A stretch of DNA of 32,271 bases. Source: a filamentous cyanobacterium Phorm 6 (GTDB taxonomy: Bacteria > Cyanobacteriota > Cyanobacteriia > Cyanobacteriales > Microcoleaceae). Location: NCBI GenBank assembly GCA_003003725.1, contig PVWI01000037.1, positions 1 through 32,271 on the forward strand. The letters run 5' to 3'. A program made the position numbers and the translations under genes. The notes beneath the pieces were generated by a model. The model was not told the origin of the DNA and did no database searches. It saw nothing but the letters and a program-made list of their open reading frames with translations. Position 1 is the first letter of the stretch, and each line of letters opens with the position of its first letter. Positions 23,441-32,271 of this stretch are shown here, piece by piece.

Positions 23441-25387
23441 ATGAAAAATTCTTGGAAACACGCATGGCTGGGACATCTAGCTGTAAACAAAGACAAATCG
23501 AGCCAGCAGAATCCTCAAAAATCAATTCCAGGACGGAATCTTTGGCGCATCCTGGGCAGTTTGGTGATTTTTCAAGGAATATTGCTCTCGACTCCGGTTT
23601 TTGCCGACAGCGCGCCAAATAACACCATGAGTTATAGCAAACTCATCGAAAACATAGAAAAAGGGCAAGTCAGTAAAGTCGAAATAGACGAAATTCAAAG
23701 AACTGCCAGAGTTAAGCTAAAAGATCAAAAAACCGATCAAGCTCAAATTGTTGCTCTGTTCGATTACAACAACCGAGAACTTTACTCGCAACTCCGCGCC
23801 AAAAAGATTGACTTTGAAGTCAAACAAACAGCCGACAACACCGCAGCAGTCAGTTTAGTCGTAAACTTACTGGTAATTTTCCTAGTGCTAGCAGCGCTGA
23901 TGGCAATCCTGCGTCGATCGACCCAATCGCAAGGAAATGCCATGAACTTCGGCAAATCCCGAGCCCGTTTCCAAATGGAAGCCAAAACCGGCGTGATGTT
24001 CGACGACGTAGCAGGAATCGAAGAAGCCAAAGAAGAACTGCAAGAAGTCGTAACCTTCCTCAAAAAACCCGAACGCTTCAACGCCATCGGCGCCAAAATT
24101 CCCAGAGGAGTTTTGTTAATCGGGCCTCCGGGAACCGGTAAAACCATGTTGGCAAAAGCCATCGCAGGCGAAGCAGGCGTTCCCTTCTTCAGCATCTCCG
24201 GTTCGGAATTTGTCGAAATGTTCGTCGGAGTCGGCGCATCCCGCGTCCGCGACTTGTTCAAAAAAGCTAAAGAAAATTCCCCCTGCATCGTCTTCATCGA
24301 TGAAATAGACGCCGTAGGCAGGCAGCGCGGGGCTGGGATCGGTGGCGGAAATGACGAACGCGAACAAACCCTCAACCAGTTGCTGACAGAAATGGACGGC
24401 TTTGAGGGTAACAGCGGCGTGATTGTGATTGCGGCGACTAACCGCCCTGATGTGCTCGATAGTGCCTTGCTGCGGCCTGGTAGGTTCGATCGACAAGTAA
24501 CGGTAGATTTGCCCAGCTACAAAGGGCGTTTAGGGATTTTGGAAGTGCACGCGCGCAACAAAAAACTCGACGACGAAGTTGCCCTAGACATGATTGCCCG
24601 TCGCACTCCCGGCTTTTCCGGCGCTGATTTGGCAAACTTGCTCAACGAAGCAGCTATTCTGACTGCGAGGCGACGCAAAGACACGATTAGTAACTTGGAA
24701 GTTAACGACGCGATCGACCGGATCACGATCGGACTGACGTTGAACCCGCTACTCGACAGCAAGAAAAAGTGGATGACAGCATACCACGAAATCGGGCACG
24801 CCCTAGTCGCGACAATGCTCAAAAATGCCGATCCCGTTGAAAAAGTAACGATTATTCCACGATCGGGCGGCATCGAAGGCTTTACTAGCTTTACCATCGA
24901 CGACGAAATGATCGACAGCGAAGGTTTGAGGAGTCGGGCTTTGTTGTTAAACCGAATTACCGTAGCTTTGGGGGGACGGGCGGCGGAGGCAGAAATTTAT
25001 GGCGATGCTGAAATTGACACCGGTGCCGGTAGCGATCTCAAAAAAGTTGGCAGTCTGGCTAGGGAGATGGTAACGCTTTACGGAATGTCGGATTTGGGGC
25101 CTGTGGCTCTTGAAAGTCCGAACAATGAGGTGTTTTTGGGGCAGAGTTGGAATTCGCGAAATGAGTATTCCGAGGAAATGGCAACCAAGATCGATCGGCA
25201 AGTCCGAGAAATCGCCTTTCAATGCTACGAAGAAGCCCGCCGGATTATCCGCGAAAACCGCTATTTGGCAGACAAACTTGTCGAAGCGCTGTTGGAGGAA
25301 GAAACCATCGACGGTGACGAATTTCGCCAAATTGTCGATCGGTATATCAAGTTGACTAAAAAAGAGTCATTGGTCATTAGTCAGTAG
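23441..25387 (+). CDS. ftsH: ATP-dependent zinc metalloprotease FtsH
   Basis: A 648-aa membrane protease from ATG 23441; a TTG at 23408 would add 11 residues. Helix 1 (about 34-55) and helix 2 (about 136-157) enclose an 80-residue lumenal/periplasmic part. The AAA module has Walker A GPPGTGKT (228-235), Walker B FIDEID, the pore motif MFVGVG and the second region of homology ([19 protein letters not shown]). The zinc site is HEIGH (449-453) in the peptidase domain. Cyanobacterial FtsH forms hexamers and removes damaged photosystem II D1 protein and misassembled membrane proteins. The last residues SLVISQ and the stop are encoded by a heptamer repeat, an unusual tail. Which of the usual four cyanobacterial FtsH copies this is cannot be told. 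Confidence 0.95.
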   Translation: MKNSWKHAWLGHLAVNKDKSSQQNPQKSIPGRNLWRILGSLVIFQGILLSTPVFADSAPNNTMSYSKLIENIEKGQVSKVEIDEIQRTARVKLKDQKTDQAQIVALFDYNNRELYSQLRAKKIDFEVKQTADNTAAVSLVVNLLVIFLVLAALMAILRRSTQSQGNAMNFGKSRARFQMEAKTGVMFDDVAGIEEAKEELQEVVTFLKKPERFNAIGAKIPRGVLLIGPPGTGKTMLAKAIAGEAGVPFFSISGSEFVEMFVGVGASRVRDLFKKAKENSPCIVFIDEIDAVGRQRGAGIGGGNDEREQTLNQLLTEMDGFEGNSGVIVIAATNRPDVLDSALLRPGRFDRQVTVDLPSYKGRLGILEVHARNKKLDDEVALDMIARRTPGFSGADLANLLNEAAILTARRRKDTISNLEVNDAIDRITIGLTLNPLLDSKKKWMTAYHEIGHALVATMLKNADPVEKVTIIPRSGGIEGFTSFTIDDEMIDSEGLRSRALLLNRITVALGGRAAEAEIYGDAEIDTGAGSDLKKVGSLAREMVTLYGMSDLGPVALESPNNEVFLGQSWNSRNEYSEEMATKIDRQVREIAFQCYEEARRIIRENRYLADKLVEALLEEETIDGDEFRQIVDRYIKLTKKESLVISQ

Positions 25388-25431
25388 TCATTAGTCAGTA
25401 GTCATTGGTTAGTAGTCATTGGTCAGTAGAC
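25369..25431. repeat. Heptamer repeat tract overlapping the end of ftsH
   Basis: GTCATTA, GTCAGTA and GTCATTG heptamers start inside the last codons of ftsH and run to about 25431. Confidence 0.9.
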
Positions 25432-25552
25432 CTCTTGCAAAAGTCATCTTAATCAAATTTTGTAACAGGCTCTCCGGCCTGTTCCACAAGAAAAAATGTT
25501 TTTTGTGGAATGGGCTCTGGGGCCCGTCCTAGTTATTTTTGCAATTCAAGTC
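25431..25552. mobile_element. Possible MITE-like insertion inside a heptamer tract
   Basis: Between two heptamer blocks lies a 122-bp piece starting AGACCTCTTGCAAAAGT and ending TTTTTGCAATTCAAGTCT, an imperfect inverted pair. Internal hairpins include TTCCACAAG...TTGTGGAA and CAGGC...GCCTG. No reading frame. The mobile status is inferred. Confidence 0.45.
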
Positions 25553-25662
25553 TAGTATTCATTAGTCAGTAGTCATTGGTAAGGGTGGGGATTGTGTAAT
25601 ACTTCTTCCCTCTGATTACTAACTAATGACCAATGATCAATGACCAATGACTACTGACTAAT
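25553..25662. repeat. Heptamer tracts in opposite orientation
   Basis: GTCATTAG/GTCAGTA heptamers (about 25556-25580) face their reverse complement (AATGACC/AATGACTA, about 25618-25660), and could form a large hairpin after the convergent ftsH and M23 genes. Confidence 0.75.
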
Positions 25663-26282
25663 TAAGACTGATTAGAATACATTTCCCGTAGTACCAAAGC
25701 CGGATCTACCCAACGGCCACTGTACTTCAATCCCCAGTGCAAGTGAGGCCCAGACGTGCGGCCAGTCATCCCAACTCTGGCAATTCTCGCACCAGCCGGC
25801 ACTGTTTGACCTTGCCAAATTTGTAAAGTACCTTCGCGATCGGTATAGTAACGCCCGCCGTTAGCCGTGAGTACCCGGCCCCTGAGATGACAGTAGATGT
25901 GTTCCCAATTTCCCGATCGCACCACCATACCAGTGCCGCACCTGCCATCTTCCCAAACTTCCACAATTTGCCCGCCCCACCAATTGCGAATATAGCTGCC
26001 TTCCGGGGCCGCCATGTCCAAACCGTAATGAAAATCTCCACCACGGGGGCCGAAGGGGGAAGTGTATGTTTCAAAATTTTCGACTGGAAAAGAAGCTTCT
26101 TGCCACAAATTACCCGTCGCTACTTTACTGGGTAAGCCAGACTGAGCTGTGACCAAATGCTGCTGCAAATAAGGGCCGATCAAAACAATGCCGATCGAAA
26201 GTGCCAGCAGCAGCATCTGTCTGAGACGAAAAAAGCGTTTTGCCGTCAGCGGGCCTCTAGAGTCTTGCAGGATTTTTTTCAC
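25662..26282 (-). CDS. M23-family (LytM-type) peptidase
   Basis: A 206-aa exported or membrane-anchored protein with a single hydrophobic helix (about 22-40). The M23 domain (about 68-200) has zinc ligands His85 and Asp89 in FHYGLDMAAP and His182 in GPHLHWG. His180, and either His128 or His132, take the catalytic base role. The core is complete, so an active peptidoglycan endopeptidase acting on peptide cross-links is likely. The Cys-rich pair (Cys115, Cys131) could form a disulfide. The ending is next to heptamer repeats. The upstream 285 bp before the next gene hold no visible gene. Confidence 0.88.
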   Translation of the reverse strand: MKKILQDSRGPLTAKRFFRLRQMLLLALSIGIVLIGPYLQQHLVTAQSGLPSKVATGNLWQEASFPVENFETYTSPFGPRGGDFHYGLDMAAPEGSYIRNWWGGQIVEVWEDGRCGTGMVVRSGNWEHIYCHLRGRVLTANGGRYYTDREGTLQIWQGQTVPAGARIARVGMTGRTSGPHLHWGLKYSGRWVDPALVLREMYSNQS

Positions 26283-26567
26283 GGCTCAAAGTTGAATGTG
26301 TGTGTATGCGTTGAGGAGTGCCAATTCGCTGCAAGATGTCGTGTGAGCTCTACCCGCGATCGCGAATCAGTTAATCAACAACGTGTATCTTACTCCATCC
26401 AAAACCCGTGTCAAGGCTTCAGGGCACTTACTGGGGGTGAGGCAAAAAAAAATTAGCCACAGAATTTCGGCTGCGGTTGAATTCGATCGAGCTTTTGCTT
26501 GACACTATAGTTTAGTCCGGGATTTTGGTATCATCCAAAATTTCAAATTCATAACACAGATCAAGCA

Positions 26568-26951
26568 ATGCTTACTGAAATTTTTCCCTTTAGTTTTGCC
26601 ATAGACGCAACTGCGATCGCCGGTGCGTCATTATGGTCTTTGGCCCTGTACTGGGGCCTGTCGCCCCTCACAGAATGGGTAATCCTGCAACTCAACCGGT
26701 GGATGAATTTTGCCGAAAGATCCCTCTACACCTCGGAAGCGGAGTTTGAGAGAACCCGCCAAGCTAGAGAAGCTCAAAATGCGTTTTACGCTTCGCTGTT
26801 GAGCATTCTGCCCTTTTTGATTGTGGGTGGATTGTGCAATTGGGGCGTAGAATTCTCTCTGGGCACCAGTTGGGCGGTATCTATGGGTACAATCGCCTGT
26901 ATTGGTGGCGGTGTGTACGAGCTCGGCCGCCGAGACGGTGAAGAGTCTTAG
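26568..26951 (+). CDS. Small two-helix membrane protein, unknown function
   Basis: A 127-aa protein with hydrophobic segments at about residues 12-45 and 78-110 separated by an amphipathic charged helix (RWMNFAERSLYTSEAEFERTRQAREAQNAFY). A charged tail ends GRRDGEES. I do not recognise a named domain; the composition looks like a conserved cyanobacterial membrane protein. The ATG follows a likely promoter region with TTGACA near 26500 and TATAGT near 26506, too closely spaced to be sure. Stand-alone gene. Confidence 0.65.
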   Translation: MLTEIFPFSFAIDATAIAGASLWSLALYWGLSPLTEWVILQLNRWMNFAERSLYTSEAEFERTRQAREAQNAFYASLLSILPFLIVGGLCNWGVEFSLGTSWAVSMGTIACIGGGVYELGRRDGEES

Positions 26952-27118
26952 GGAATTTTAGATTTGGGATTTTGGATTTTGGATTGCTTGAGAGATTCGG
27001 AGATGCGCAGGGATCTAGAATCAAGGAGCGTCTGAAATTCAAAACTCAAAATCTATAATAAATATGAAAATTGCCGTTGATTTTTTGAGCGATTATCAAA
27101 CAACATTCGCCCACTATT

Positions 27119-27928
27119 TCAACCGTAATTCGACTCAGGATGTTTTCCTAAAAGCCTCAGTTGCCGTTCAGTAGCAGTAGCGAGAATTTCGGGATTGAAC
27201 TGCCACGGCCAAGGCGAAAATTTCTGCGCGATATTGCGGTGGGAATAATGCACTTGCAGCATATAGCGACTAGCATCGACGGTGGTATTTCTGCCGCCAG
27301 AGTGCCAAATTTCACTGCGGAAAAATAGCACATCTCCAGCTTTGCAGACAACTGGTTCTAACGAGTGTCCGTTCCAAGTTTCTTCGCCGCGATCGGGTTT
27401 TCTACCAGATTTGTGACTGCCAGGAATAATATAGGTAGGACAGAGGTCTTCTGTGATGTCGCTGAGATAGAAATGGGCTGTACAAATCGATACTGGCAGT
27501 TGAAAAGTGCGATCTGCAAACACGCTTTCGGGCAGTGGCACAAACACTTGATCGACGTGGACGCGCCAACCGTCGTAACCGGGGCCACTTTTCCATGCAG
27601 TCATGCCGATAATGTGGCAATCGCTGCCCATCAAGGCTTCTGCCAATTCAATGATACCAGGTCGATCGCTATAGGACAGCCACAGGCGATCGCGATTAAA
27701 CACGCATTTAAAATGTTTGTTCAATTCACTCCAACTGCTACCATCGAGTCCGAAGGGTTGCAGGCGATCGAGTGCTTCCCGCGCCGCCACCATTTCCGAC
27801 TCGCCGAGCACACCGGGAATCAACGCAAAACCATCTTCATGTAACGCTTCTACCGCGCCCGCTGTATCGAAAAGGTCACAAGTCTTTTGCTGATAGCTGA
27901 AAACTTTGCTCAACGTGCTTGCGTTCAT
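27119..27928 (-). CDS. Phytanoyl-CoA dioxygenase (PhyH)-family oxygenase
   Basis: A 269-aa Fe(II)/2-oxoglutarate-dependent oxygenase. The metal triad is visible as His124-x-Asp126 in RVHVDQVF and distal His209 in SEIWHSGGRN, and Arg221 in ASRYMLQ fits the 2-oxoglutarate anchor. The family hydroxylates diverse small molecules, including phytanoyl-CoA, ectoine and natural products. No biosynthetic cluster surrounds it, so the substrate is unknown. ATG at 27928 is the natural start. It is divergent from recQ, with a 215-bp gap holding an inverted repeat. Confidence 0.87.
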   Translation of the reverse strand: MNASTLSKVFSYQQKTCDLFDTAGAVEALHEDGFALIPGVLGESEMVAAREALDRLQPFGLDGSSWSELNKHFKCVFNRDRLWLSYSDRPGIIELAEALMGSDCHIIGMTAWKSGPGYDGWRVHVDQVFVPLPESVFADRTFQLPVSICTAHFYLSDITEDLCPTYIIPGSHKSGRKPDRGEETWNGHSLEPVVCKAGDVLFFRSEIWHSGGRNTTVDASRYMLQVHYSHRNIAQKFSPWPWQFNPEILATATERQLRLLGKHPESNYG

Positions 27929-28036
27929 AATTCAAATTCGAGTAAAATTATTAACTGTTATTAAATTAACACTAATGCGGACAGTTTCATGACGTGCAGT
28001 GGCGAGCAACTCGGTTTCTACGAAAATTTAGTTATT

Positions 28037-28100
28037 GTAGGGTGCGTCAGTTATAAAATCTTTGCTAAACACAGATCAGACTTTTGCTGACGCACCCTAC
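28037..28100. repeat. Inverted repeat GTAGGGTGCGTCAG / CTGACGCACCCTAC
   Basis: Two perfect 14-bp arms (28037-28050, 28087-28100) around a 36-bp centre. It overlaps the upstream in-frame ATG for recQ at 28084, which supports the later start at 28144. A dispersed cyanobacterial hairpin repeat is likely. Confidence 0.85.
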
Positions 28101-28143
28101 GGAATCAGGTATAATTGACTCTTCTGATTTGGGAATAAACCAA

Positions 28144-29592
28144 ATGAAATACCAACCAGAACCAACATCATTAAATCAAGCCCGCGCCGCCTTCAAAGAA
28201 ATTTGGGGATACGACGATTTTCGACCGCCACAAGCAGAAATTGTCGGTAGTTTGTTAGCAGGAAAAGATACAATCATAATTATGCCGACAGGTGGCGGCA
28301 AATCAATCTGCTTTCAACTACCAGCTTTGTTGCAAACAGGTTTAACTATCGTAGTTTCGCCCTTAGTCGCCTTGATGGAAAATCAAGTGCAAGAATTGCG
28401 CGATCGCAATTTGCCCGCTTCCCTCCTCCACAGTCAATTGCCAACACAGCAGCGCCGACAAACTATGCAATCGCTGCAACAAAATAAATTGAGATTGCTG
28501 TACCTGTCTCCCGAAACATTGCTCAGCAAACCAGTTTGGGAAATAATCAGCCAGCCACACATACAAATAAATGGTTTAATATTAGATGAAGCGCACTGTT
28601 TAGTGCAATGGGGTGATACATTTCGACCAGCTTATCGGCGTTTGGGTGCGGTGCGATCGGCTTTATTGAAAACTAAACCGCAAGGAAGTAAAATTGCGAT
28701 CGCCGCTTTCACCGCTACAGCCAACCCAGAAGCACAGCAGACAATCAAAAAAGTCTTGCAACTGCAAAAGCCGGAAGCCTTTCTGCAAAGTCCCTATCGT
28801 TCTAACTTACATCTACAAGTGCAAACTGTTTGGACACCGAGGGGACGCAAACAGCAATTATTAAATTTTATTAAAACTCGACCGAAACAACCAGGCTTAG
28901 TGTATGTTCGGACTCGAAAAGATAGCGAAAAATTGGCAGATTTGCTGGAAGAATCAGGTTATCAAACAGCAGCATATCACGCAGGCTTAAGTGCAGAAGA
29001 ACGGCGACAAATAGAAAAAGCTTGGTTGAACAATCAGCTTAAATTTGTAGTTTGTACCTCAGCGTTTGGGATGGGAATTAATAAGCCGGATGTTAGATGG
29101 GTTGTTCACTATCAAGCACCTTTGCTATTATCAGAATACATTCAAGAAATTGGTAGAGGCGGACGCGACGGCAAATCGGCGATCGCCCTGACGTTGATTA
29201 GCGAACCGACGGGCTTGCTATACCCGGAAGATAAACAAAGAAAGGAGTTTTTTCAAGATAAACTGCGATCGCAATATCGAGAAGCGCAGCAGTTAGCTAA
29301 AAACCTACCAGTGAAAGGTAATGTAGATGCAGTTTCGCGGGAATTTCCCGAAAGTGCGATCGCCCTTTCAATCTTACACAGCAGCGGACAATTAAAATGG
29401 ATCGATCCTTTTAATTATGTTATCAATAAATCGGCACAGCAAAAAGCCGAAAAACCCAATTTTACCGTCGCTGAGGAAATGGTAAAATACCTGAAATATC
29501 GACAATGTAGATGGCAATTCTTGCTACAAGCTTTTGGTTTTACCAAGGAATCTCAATCTATGCGGTGTGGCCATTGCGATAATTGTCGATAG
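28144..29592 (+). CDS. recQ: RecQ-family ATP-dependent DNA helicase, short form without HRDC
   Basis: A 482-aa superfamily 2 helicase that unwinds DNA 3'-5' in recombination and repair. ATG 28144 is chosen over 28084 because the earlier one lies in an inverted repeat and RecQ homology begins only after it. Motif I is MPTGGGKS, II DEAHCLVQWGDTFRPAYRRLG, III TATANPEAQ, then PYRSNLHLQV, motif V CTSAFGMGINKPDVRWVVHY and VI EIGRGGRDG. The C-terminal zinc site is YRQCRWQ with RCGHCDNC. The protein ends right after the zinc domain, so the winged-helix and HRDC domains of long RecQ are missing, as in many cyanobacterial RecQ proteins. Confidence 0.92.
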   Translation: MKYQPEPTSLNQARAAFKEIWGYDDFRPPQAEIVGSLLAGKDTIIIMPTGGGKSICFQLPALLQTGLTIVVSPLVALMENQVQELRDRNLPASLLHSQLPTQQRRQTMQSLQQNKLRLLYLSPETLLSKPVWEIISQPHIQINGLILDEAHCLVQWGDTFRPAYRRLGAVRSALLKTKPQGSKIAIAAFTATANPEAQQTIKKVLQLQKPEAFLQSPYRSNLHLQVQTVWTPRGRKQQLLNFIKTRPKQPGLVYVRTRKDSEKLADLLEESGYQTAAYHAGLSAEERRQIEKAWLNNQLKFVVCTSAFGMGINKPDVRWVVHYQAPLLLSEYIQEIGRGGRDGKSAIALTLISEPTGLLYPEDKQRKEFFQDKLRSQYREAQQLAKNLPVKGNVDAVSREFPESAIALSILHSSGQLKWIDPFNYVINKSAQQKAEKPNFTVAEEMVKYLKYRQCRWQFLLQAFGFTKESQSMRCGHCDNCR

Positions 29593-29955
29593 AATTGACA
29601 ATTAGACTAAAAAATGTTAGAATAAAGGCATTTATTTGACATAAATTCTACTGGTTATCAGGCTCCAGCCCGATCGCGAGTAGAAACGAGTAGAAAATAG
29701 TAGATGCTCTCAGAAACCGAGTTTCTTCCTATATTTATCGTTTTTGTTGGCATAACTCATAGAAACCCGGTTTCTAGCCCCATATCCGTCATCTCGTGTC
29801 CGGTAGATTGACCGATCTCGCGATTGGTTCGTAGTGCGGACTTTAGTCCGCTATTGGGTTGCGGACTAAAGTCCACACTACGAACCGTTTTTGTGACGAT
29901 CGCAGATCGGACATGATATCAGCCCCAAAAATCGGCAACAAACAGTAAAAATTAA
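29593..29955. repeat. Intergenic region with two hairpin repeats
   Basis: First, AGAAACCGAGTTTCT (29712-29726) pairs with AGAAACCCGGTTTCT (29761-29775). Second, 29826-29886 is a GGTTCGTAGTGCGGACTTTA-type hairpin, a diverged relative of the 142-bp array's hairpin. No gene seen. Confidence 0.85.
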
Positions 29956-30921
29956 ATGATAGAAACAGAGACTCCGGCACAGATGTATACAGTAGAAAAT
30001 ACAGAAGAATTTAACCAGAGTAATGTCACTCAACGATTAGATATTTGGCTGTCAAACCAGATACCAGACTTATCCCGATCGCGCGTCCAAGCTCTCATAT
30101 CACAAGGCAACGTCAAAGTCAACGACGAAACCTGCACCTCGAAAAAAATATCAGTCAAAACGGGCGATCGCATTCACCTCACATTACCCGAAGCCCAGCC
30201 AACTTCCTTACAGCCCCAAGCAATTCCCCTCGATATTCTTTACGAAGACGACAGCCTAATTATCATCAACAAACCAGCCGGATTAGTAGTACACCCAGCC
30301 GCCGGACATTCAGACGGAACCTTAGTTAACGCCCTGTTAGCGCACTGTCCGTTAGCAGCAATCGGCGGAGTTCAAAGGCCCGGAATCGTCCACAGATTAG
30401 ACAAAGATACAACAGGTGCGATCGCGATCGCCAAAACCGACATTGCCCACCAAAACCTCCAAGCCCAACTCAAAACCAAAACCGCCCGCCGCGAATATTT
30501 AGGCATAGTTTACGGCGTTCCCAGTATAGAAACAGGTACAATAGATTTACCAATTGGCCGACATCCCACAGACAGAAAAAAAATGGGTATAGTACCAGTA
30601 GAAAAAGGCGGCCGCCCCTCCGTTACTCACTGGACAATCAAAGAAAGAATCGGCAACTATTGCTTAATCCAATATCAATTAGAAACCGGCCGCACCCATC
30701 AAATTCGCGTCCATACAGCCGAAATAAAACATCCGATTGTCGGCGACCCCATGTACAGTTGCAACCGTTCTGTAGGCGTCAATTTAACCGGACAAGCCCT
30801 CCACGCATGGAAGCTGACTTTGCAGCATCCCTTAACCGGAGAGTTGATTGAGGCGATCGCACCTTTGCCCGATCAATTCAACACTTTGTTGAAAATACTG
30901 CGCCTGCGAGCTAATAATTGA
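29956..30921 (+). CDS. RluA-family pseudouridine synthase (RluD-like)
   Basis: A 321-aa enzyme isomerising uridine to pseudouridine in RNA, most likely in 23S rRNA as RluD does. An N-terminal S4 RNA-binding domain (about 25-85) is followed by the catalytic domain, with HRLDKDTTG containing catalytic Asp149, then ARREYLGIVYG, IDLPIGRHPTDRKKMG and GRTHQIRVHTA. The RluD- rather than RluC-like order of S4 and synthase domains and the KPAGLVVHPAAGH segment support that subgroup; the exact target base is not provable here. The start could also be the ATG for MYTVENTEEF nine residues later. Confidence 0.9.
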   Translation: MIETETPAQMYTVENTEEFNQSNVTQRLDIWLSNQIPDLSRSRVQALISQGNVKVNDETCTSKKISVKTGDRIHLTLPEAQPTSLQPQAIPLDILYEDDSLIIINKPAGLVVHPAAGHSDGTLVNALLAHCPLAAIGGVQRPGIVHRLDKDTTGAIAIAKTDIAHQNLQAQLKTKTARREYLGIVYGVPSIETGTIDLPIGRHPTDRKKMGIVPVEKGGRPSVTHWTIKERIGNYCLIQYQLETGRTHQIRVHTAEIKHPIVGDPMYSCNRSVGVNLTGQALHAWKLTLQHPLTGELIEAIAPLPDQFNTLLKILRLRANN

Positions 30922-31284
30922 TATTATGTTATGTCAATTACCCGCAGTAAAGGTTCGTAGTGAGGACTTTAGTCCTCAGAAAGAAGGACTAAAGTCCTCA
31001 CTACGAACCAATCGGCATTGATTCGGAAACTATTTTAAAATTATCGGCGTTTATTGGCGTTAATCTGCCTGACATCTGCGGTTTTTGTATCAAGTAAAGA
31101 TTTATGCAATGAGTCTATTGCTCGCTGCCGAACTTCCCTCAAAAAATTATGAGTCCTGAGTTTTGGATTCCAAGTTTAGTAAAAAACTCAAACCTCAAAA
31201 CTCAAGACTCAAAACTCTCTCAGCTTAAAAACTGATCGATTAAATCCATAGCCCGACACAAACAATAGCACCAAGCAGCATCAA
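30922..31284. repeat. Intergenic region with two inverted repeats
   Basis: The hairpin at 30952-31009 (GGTTCGTAGTGAGGACTTTA type) follows the pseudouridine synthase and might terminate it. The second, GAGTCCTGAGTTTTG (31151-31165) with CAAAACTCAAGACTC (31196-31210), has one mismatch and lies downstream of cpcG. No gene seen. Confidence 0.8.
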
Positions 31285-32040
31285 TTAGCGGCGAGGAACC
31301 ATCGTCGCAATATTGATATTAGCCAGGGGCACGCGCTGCGGCGCAGTAGCAGGCTTAGGCATATTGCGAGCCATAGCCAAATAGCCCGACGGATCGCCAG
31401 CCTTCGCTTGTTGCTCTTGAGGAACAAAACGGCGAACAGTCGTTTGCCAGATGATTTGCGGGAAGCCAAGCTGCGAGCGGTGGTACTCACCGTAGCGAGG
31501 CGTTTTCAAATTGAAAGGTACTTCCCCTCCAACTCGCTGAGGCAAAATTCGGCGCTGTTGGTAAGGTACTGTATCGTAGCCGAACTTGTTCAGGTACTCA
31601 TCGCTATTGACCAACTCGTCAATAAAGCCTTGAGGCCCCTTAGTGGCAACTACGATCGACCAAGCAATCTTTTCGCGATCGCTGTACACATCCCGGCCCA
31701 AAACGCGCTGCACGCACATTTCCACAAACCGGTAGTTGCTGTTAGTTTGGTAATTCCGTTCCAAGAAAGGAGCCGAAGTCGCCAAACCGCGAATGAAATC
31801 CCGTACCGTAATTTGGCCGAACTTCAATTGCGATTCCAAAAACTTTTGGCGGTTGCTCTTGAGGATTTGGTGTTCGCTGTAAATCTGGCGATATCCAGCC
31901 CAAATCAAATTTTCCATGTCTCCAGACGAGAGCACATTTTCAGTTGTGAAAATTCTCGGCTGCTCGTCGCCCCCGACTTCATAACCAGCAACGCGCTGGT
32001 TTTGGCTCTTGGGGGCGTAGCTTAATAAAGGAAGCGCCAC
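31285..32040 (-). CDS. cpcG: Phycobilisome rod-core linker CpcG
   Basis: A 251-aa linker that joins phycocyanin rods to the allophycocyanin core on the thylakoid's cytoplasmic face. It starts with GTG at 32040, supported by GGAG about 9 nt upstream and by the conserved family start [21 protein letters not shown]. The Pfam-type linker domain spans about 25-175, with [40 protein letters not shown] and [24 protein letters not shown]. The C-terminal extension, rich in Pro and Arg, ends [12 protein letters not shown], and is where CpcG proteins contact the core. The membrane-binding hydrophobic tail of CpcL-type linkers is absent, so this is the classic rod-core type. Confidence 0.94.
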   Translation of the reverse strand: MALPLLSYAPKSQNQRVAGYEVGGDEQPRIFTTENVLSSGDMENLIWAGYRQIYSEHQILKSNRQKFLESQLKFGQITVRDFIRGLATSAPFLERNYQTNSNYRFVEMCVQRVLGRDVYSDREKIAWSIVVATKGPQGFIDELVNSDEYLNKFGYDTVPYQQRRILPQRVGGEVPFNLKTPRYGEYHRSQLGFPQIIWQTTVRRFVPQEQQAKAGDPSGYLAMARNMPKPATAPQRVPLANINIATMVPRR

Positions 32041-32195
32041 GTTAAAATCTCCGTTATCTCAAATTTCAGAAATAGTTGACACCGCGAGCTGCCAGCTTAA
32101 CGGATACAACTAACCAACATACAGATTAGGGGATTCAGGCAATCTAAATCTGATTTTCCTGAATTTTTGCAACAATCTGTAACATTTGTTGACTG

Positions 32196-32271
32196 GGAAG
32201 AAGGAAGAAGGAAGAAGGAAGAAGGAAGAAGGAAGAAGGAAGAAGGAAGTAGGAAGAAGGAAGTGGGAAGT
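32196..32271. repeat. GGAAGAA heptamer tract at the window edge
   Basis: About ten GGAAGAA units with slight drift (one GGAAGTA, last GGAAGTG) run to the end of the window, upstream of cpcG. The tract continues past the edge. Confidence 0.95.

Overview
The window comes from a filamentous cyanobacterium, most like the Microcoleus/Oscillatoria group. It carries a phycobilisome rod-core linker (CpcG), Psb32, a DUF4346 protein and an FtsH of the thylakoid type. It also has many GCGATCGC (HIP1) palindromes, heptamer tandem repeats (GTCATTA / GTCAACA / GGAAGAA) and many copies of hairpin repeats.

Layout. (1) Positions 1-8475 look like one signalling and envelope region: the end of an OmpR-type partner histidine kinase, a PAP2 phosphatase, two four-repeat DUF347 membrane proteins, a secreted PepSY protein, an 84-aa repeat peptide, a second membrane histidine kinase, a lipoprotein with a YtkA/FixH-like domain and a secreted DUF2808 protein. 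Four minus-strand units here are each preceded by an almost invariant 39-bp box containing an 11-bp direct repeat, which suggests one shared response-regulator regulon. (2) Positions 8596-12572 hold a decapitated histidine kinase ending exactly at a MITE-like element, then a 1116-aa LOV-PAS-PAS-PAS-PAS-GAF histidine kinase. (3) Positions 12907-17015 hold a HAD phosphatase, a Uma2-type protein, a four-copy 142-bp hairpin array and aspartate kinase. (4) Positions 17144-20511 are an accessory island: a duplicated, translationally coupled two-gene unit (A-B-A'-truncated B') abutting a restriction-modification pair. (5) Positions 20771-32040 are mostly household genes: DUF4346, Psb32, an FMN reductase, FtsH, an M23 peptidase, a PhyH-type dioxygenase, short RecQ, an RluA-type pseudouridine synthase and CpcG. 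Repeats separate them.

How the genes fit together. The best candidate for an undescribed system is region 1. The shared box, the acidic DGETND motif common to the PepSY protein and the repeat peptide, and the paired DUF347 proteins suggest a co-regulated envelope or metal-response module. Its ligand is not visible from sequence. The A/B gene pair in region 4 is a second candidate because of its coupling, duplication and uneven divergence. I saw no tRNA, rRNA or CRISPR array.
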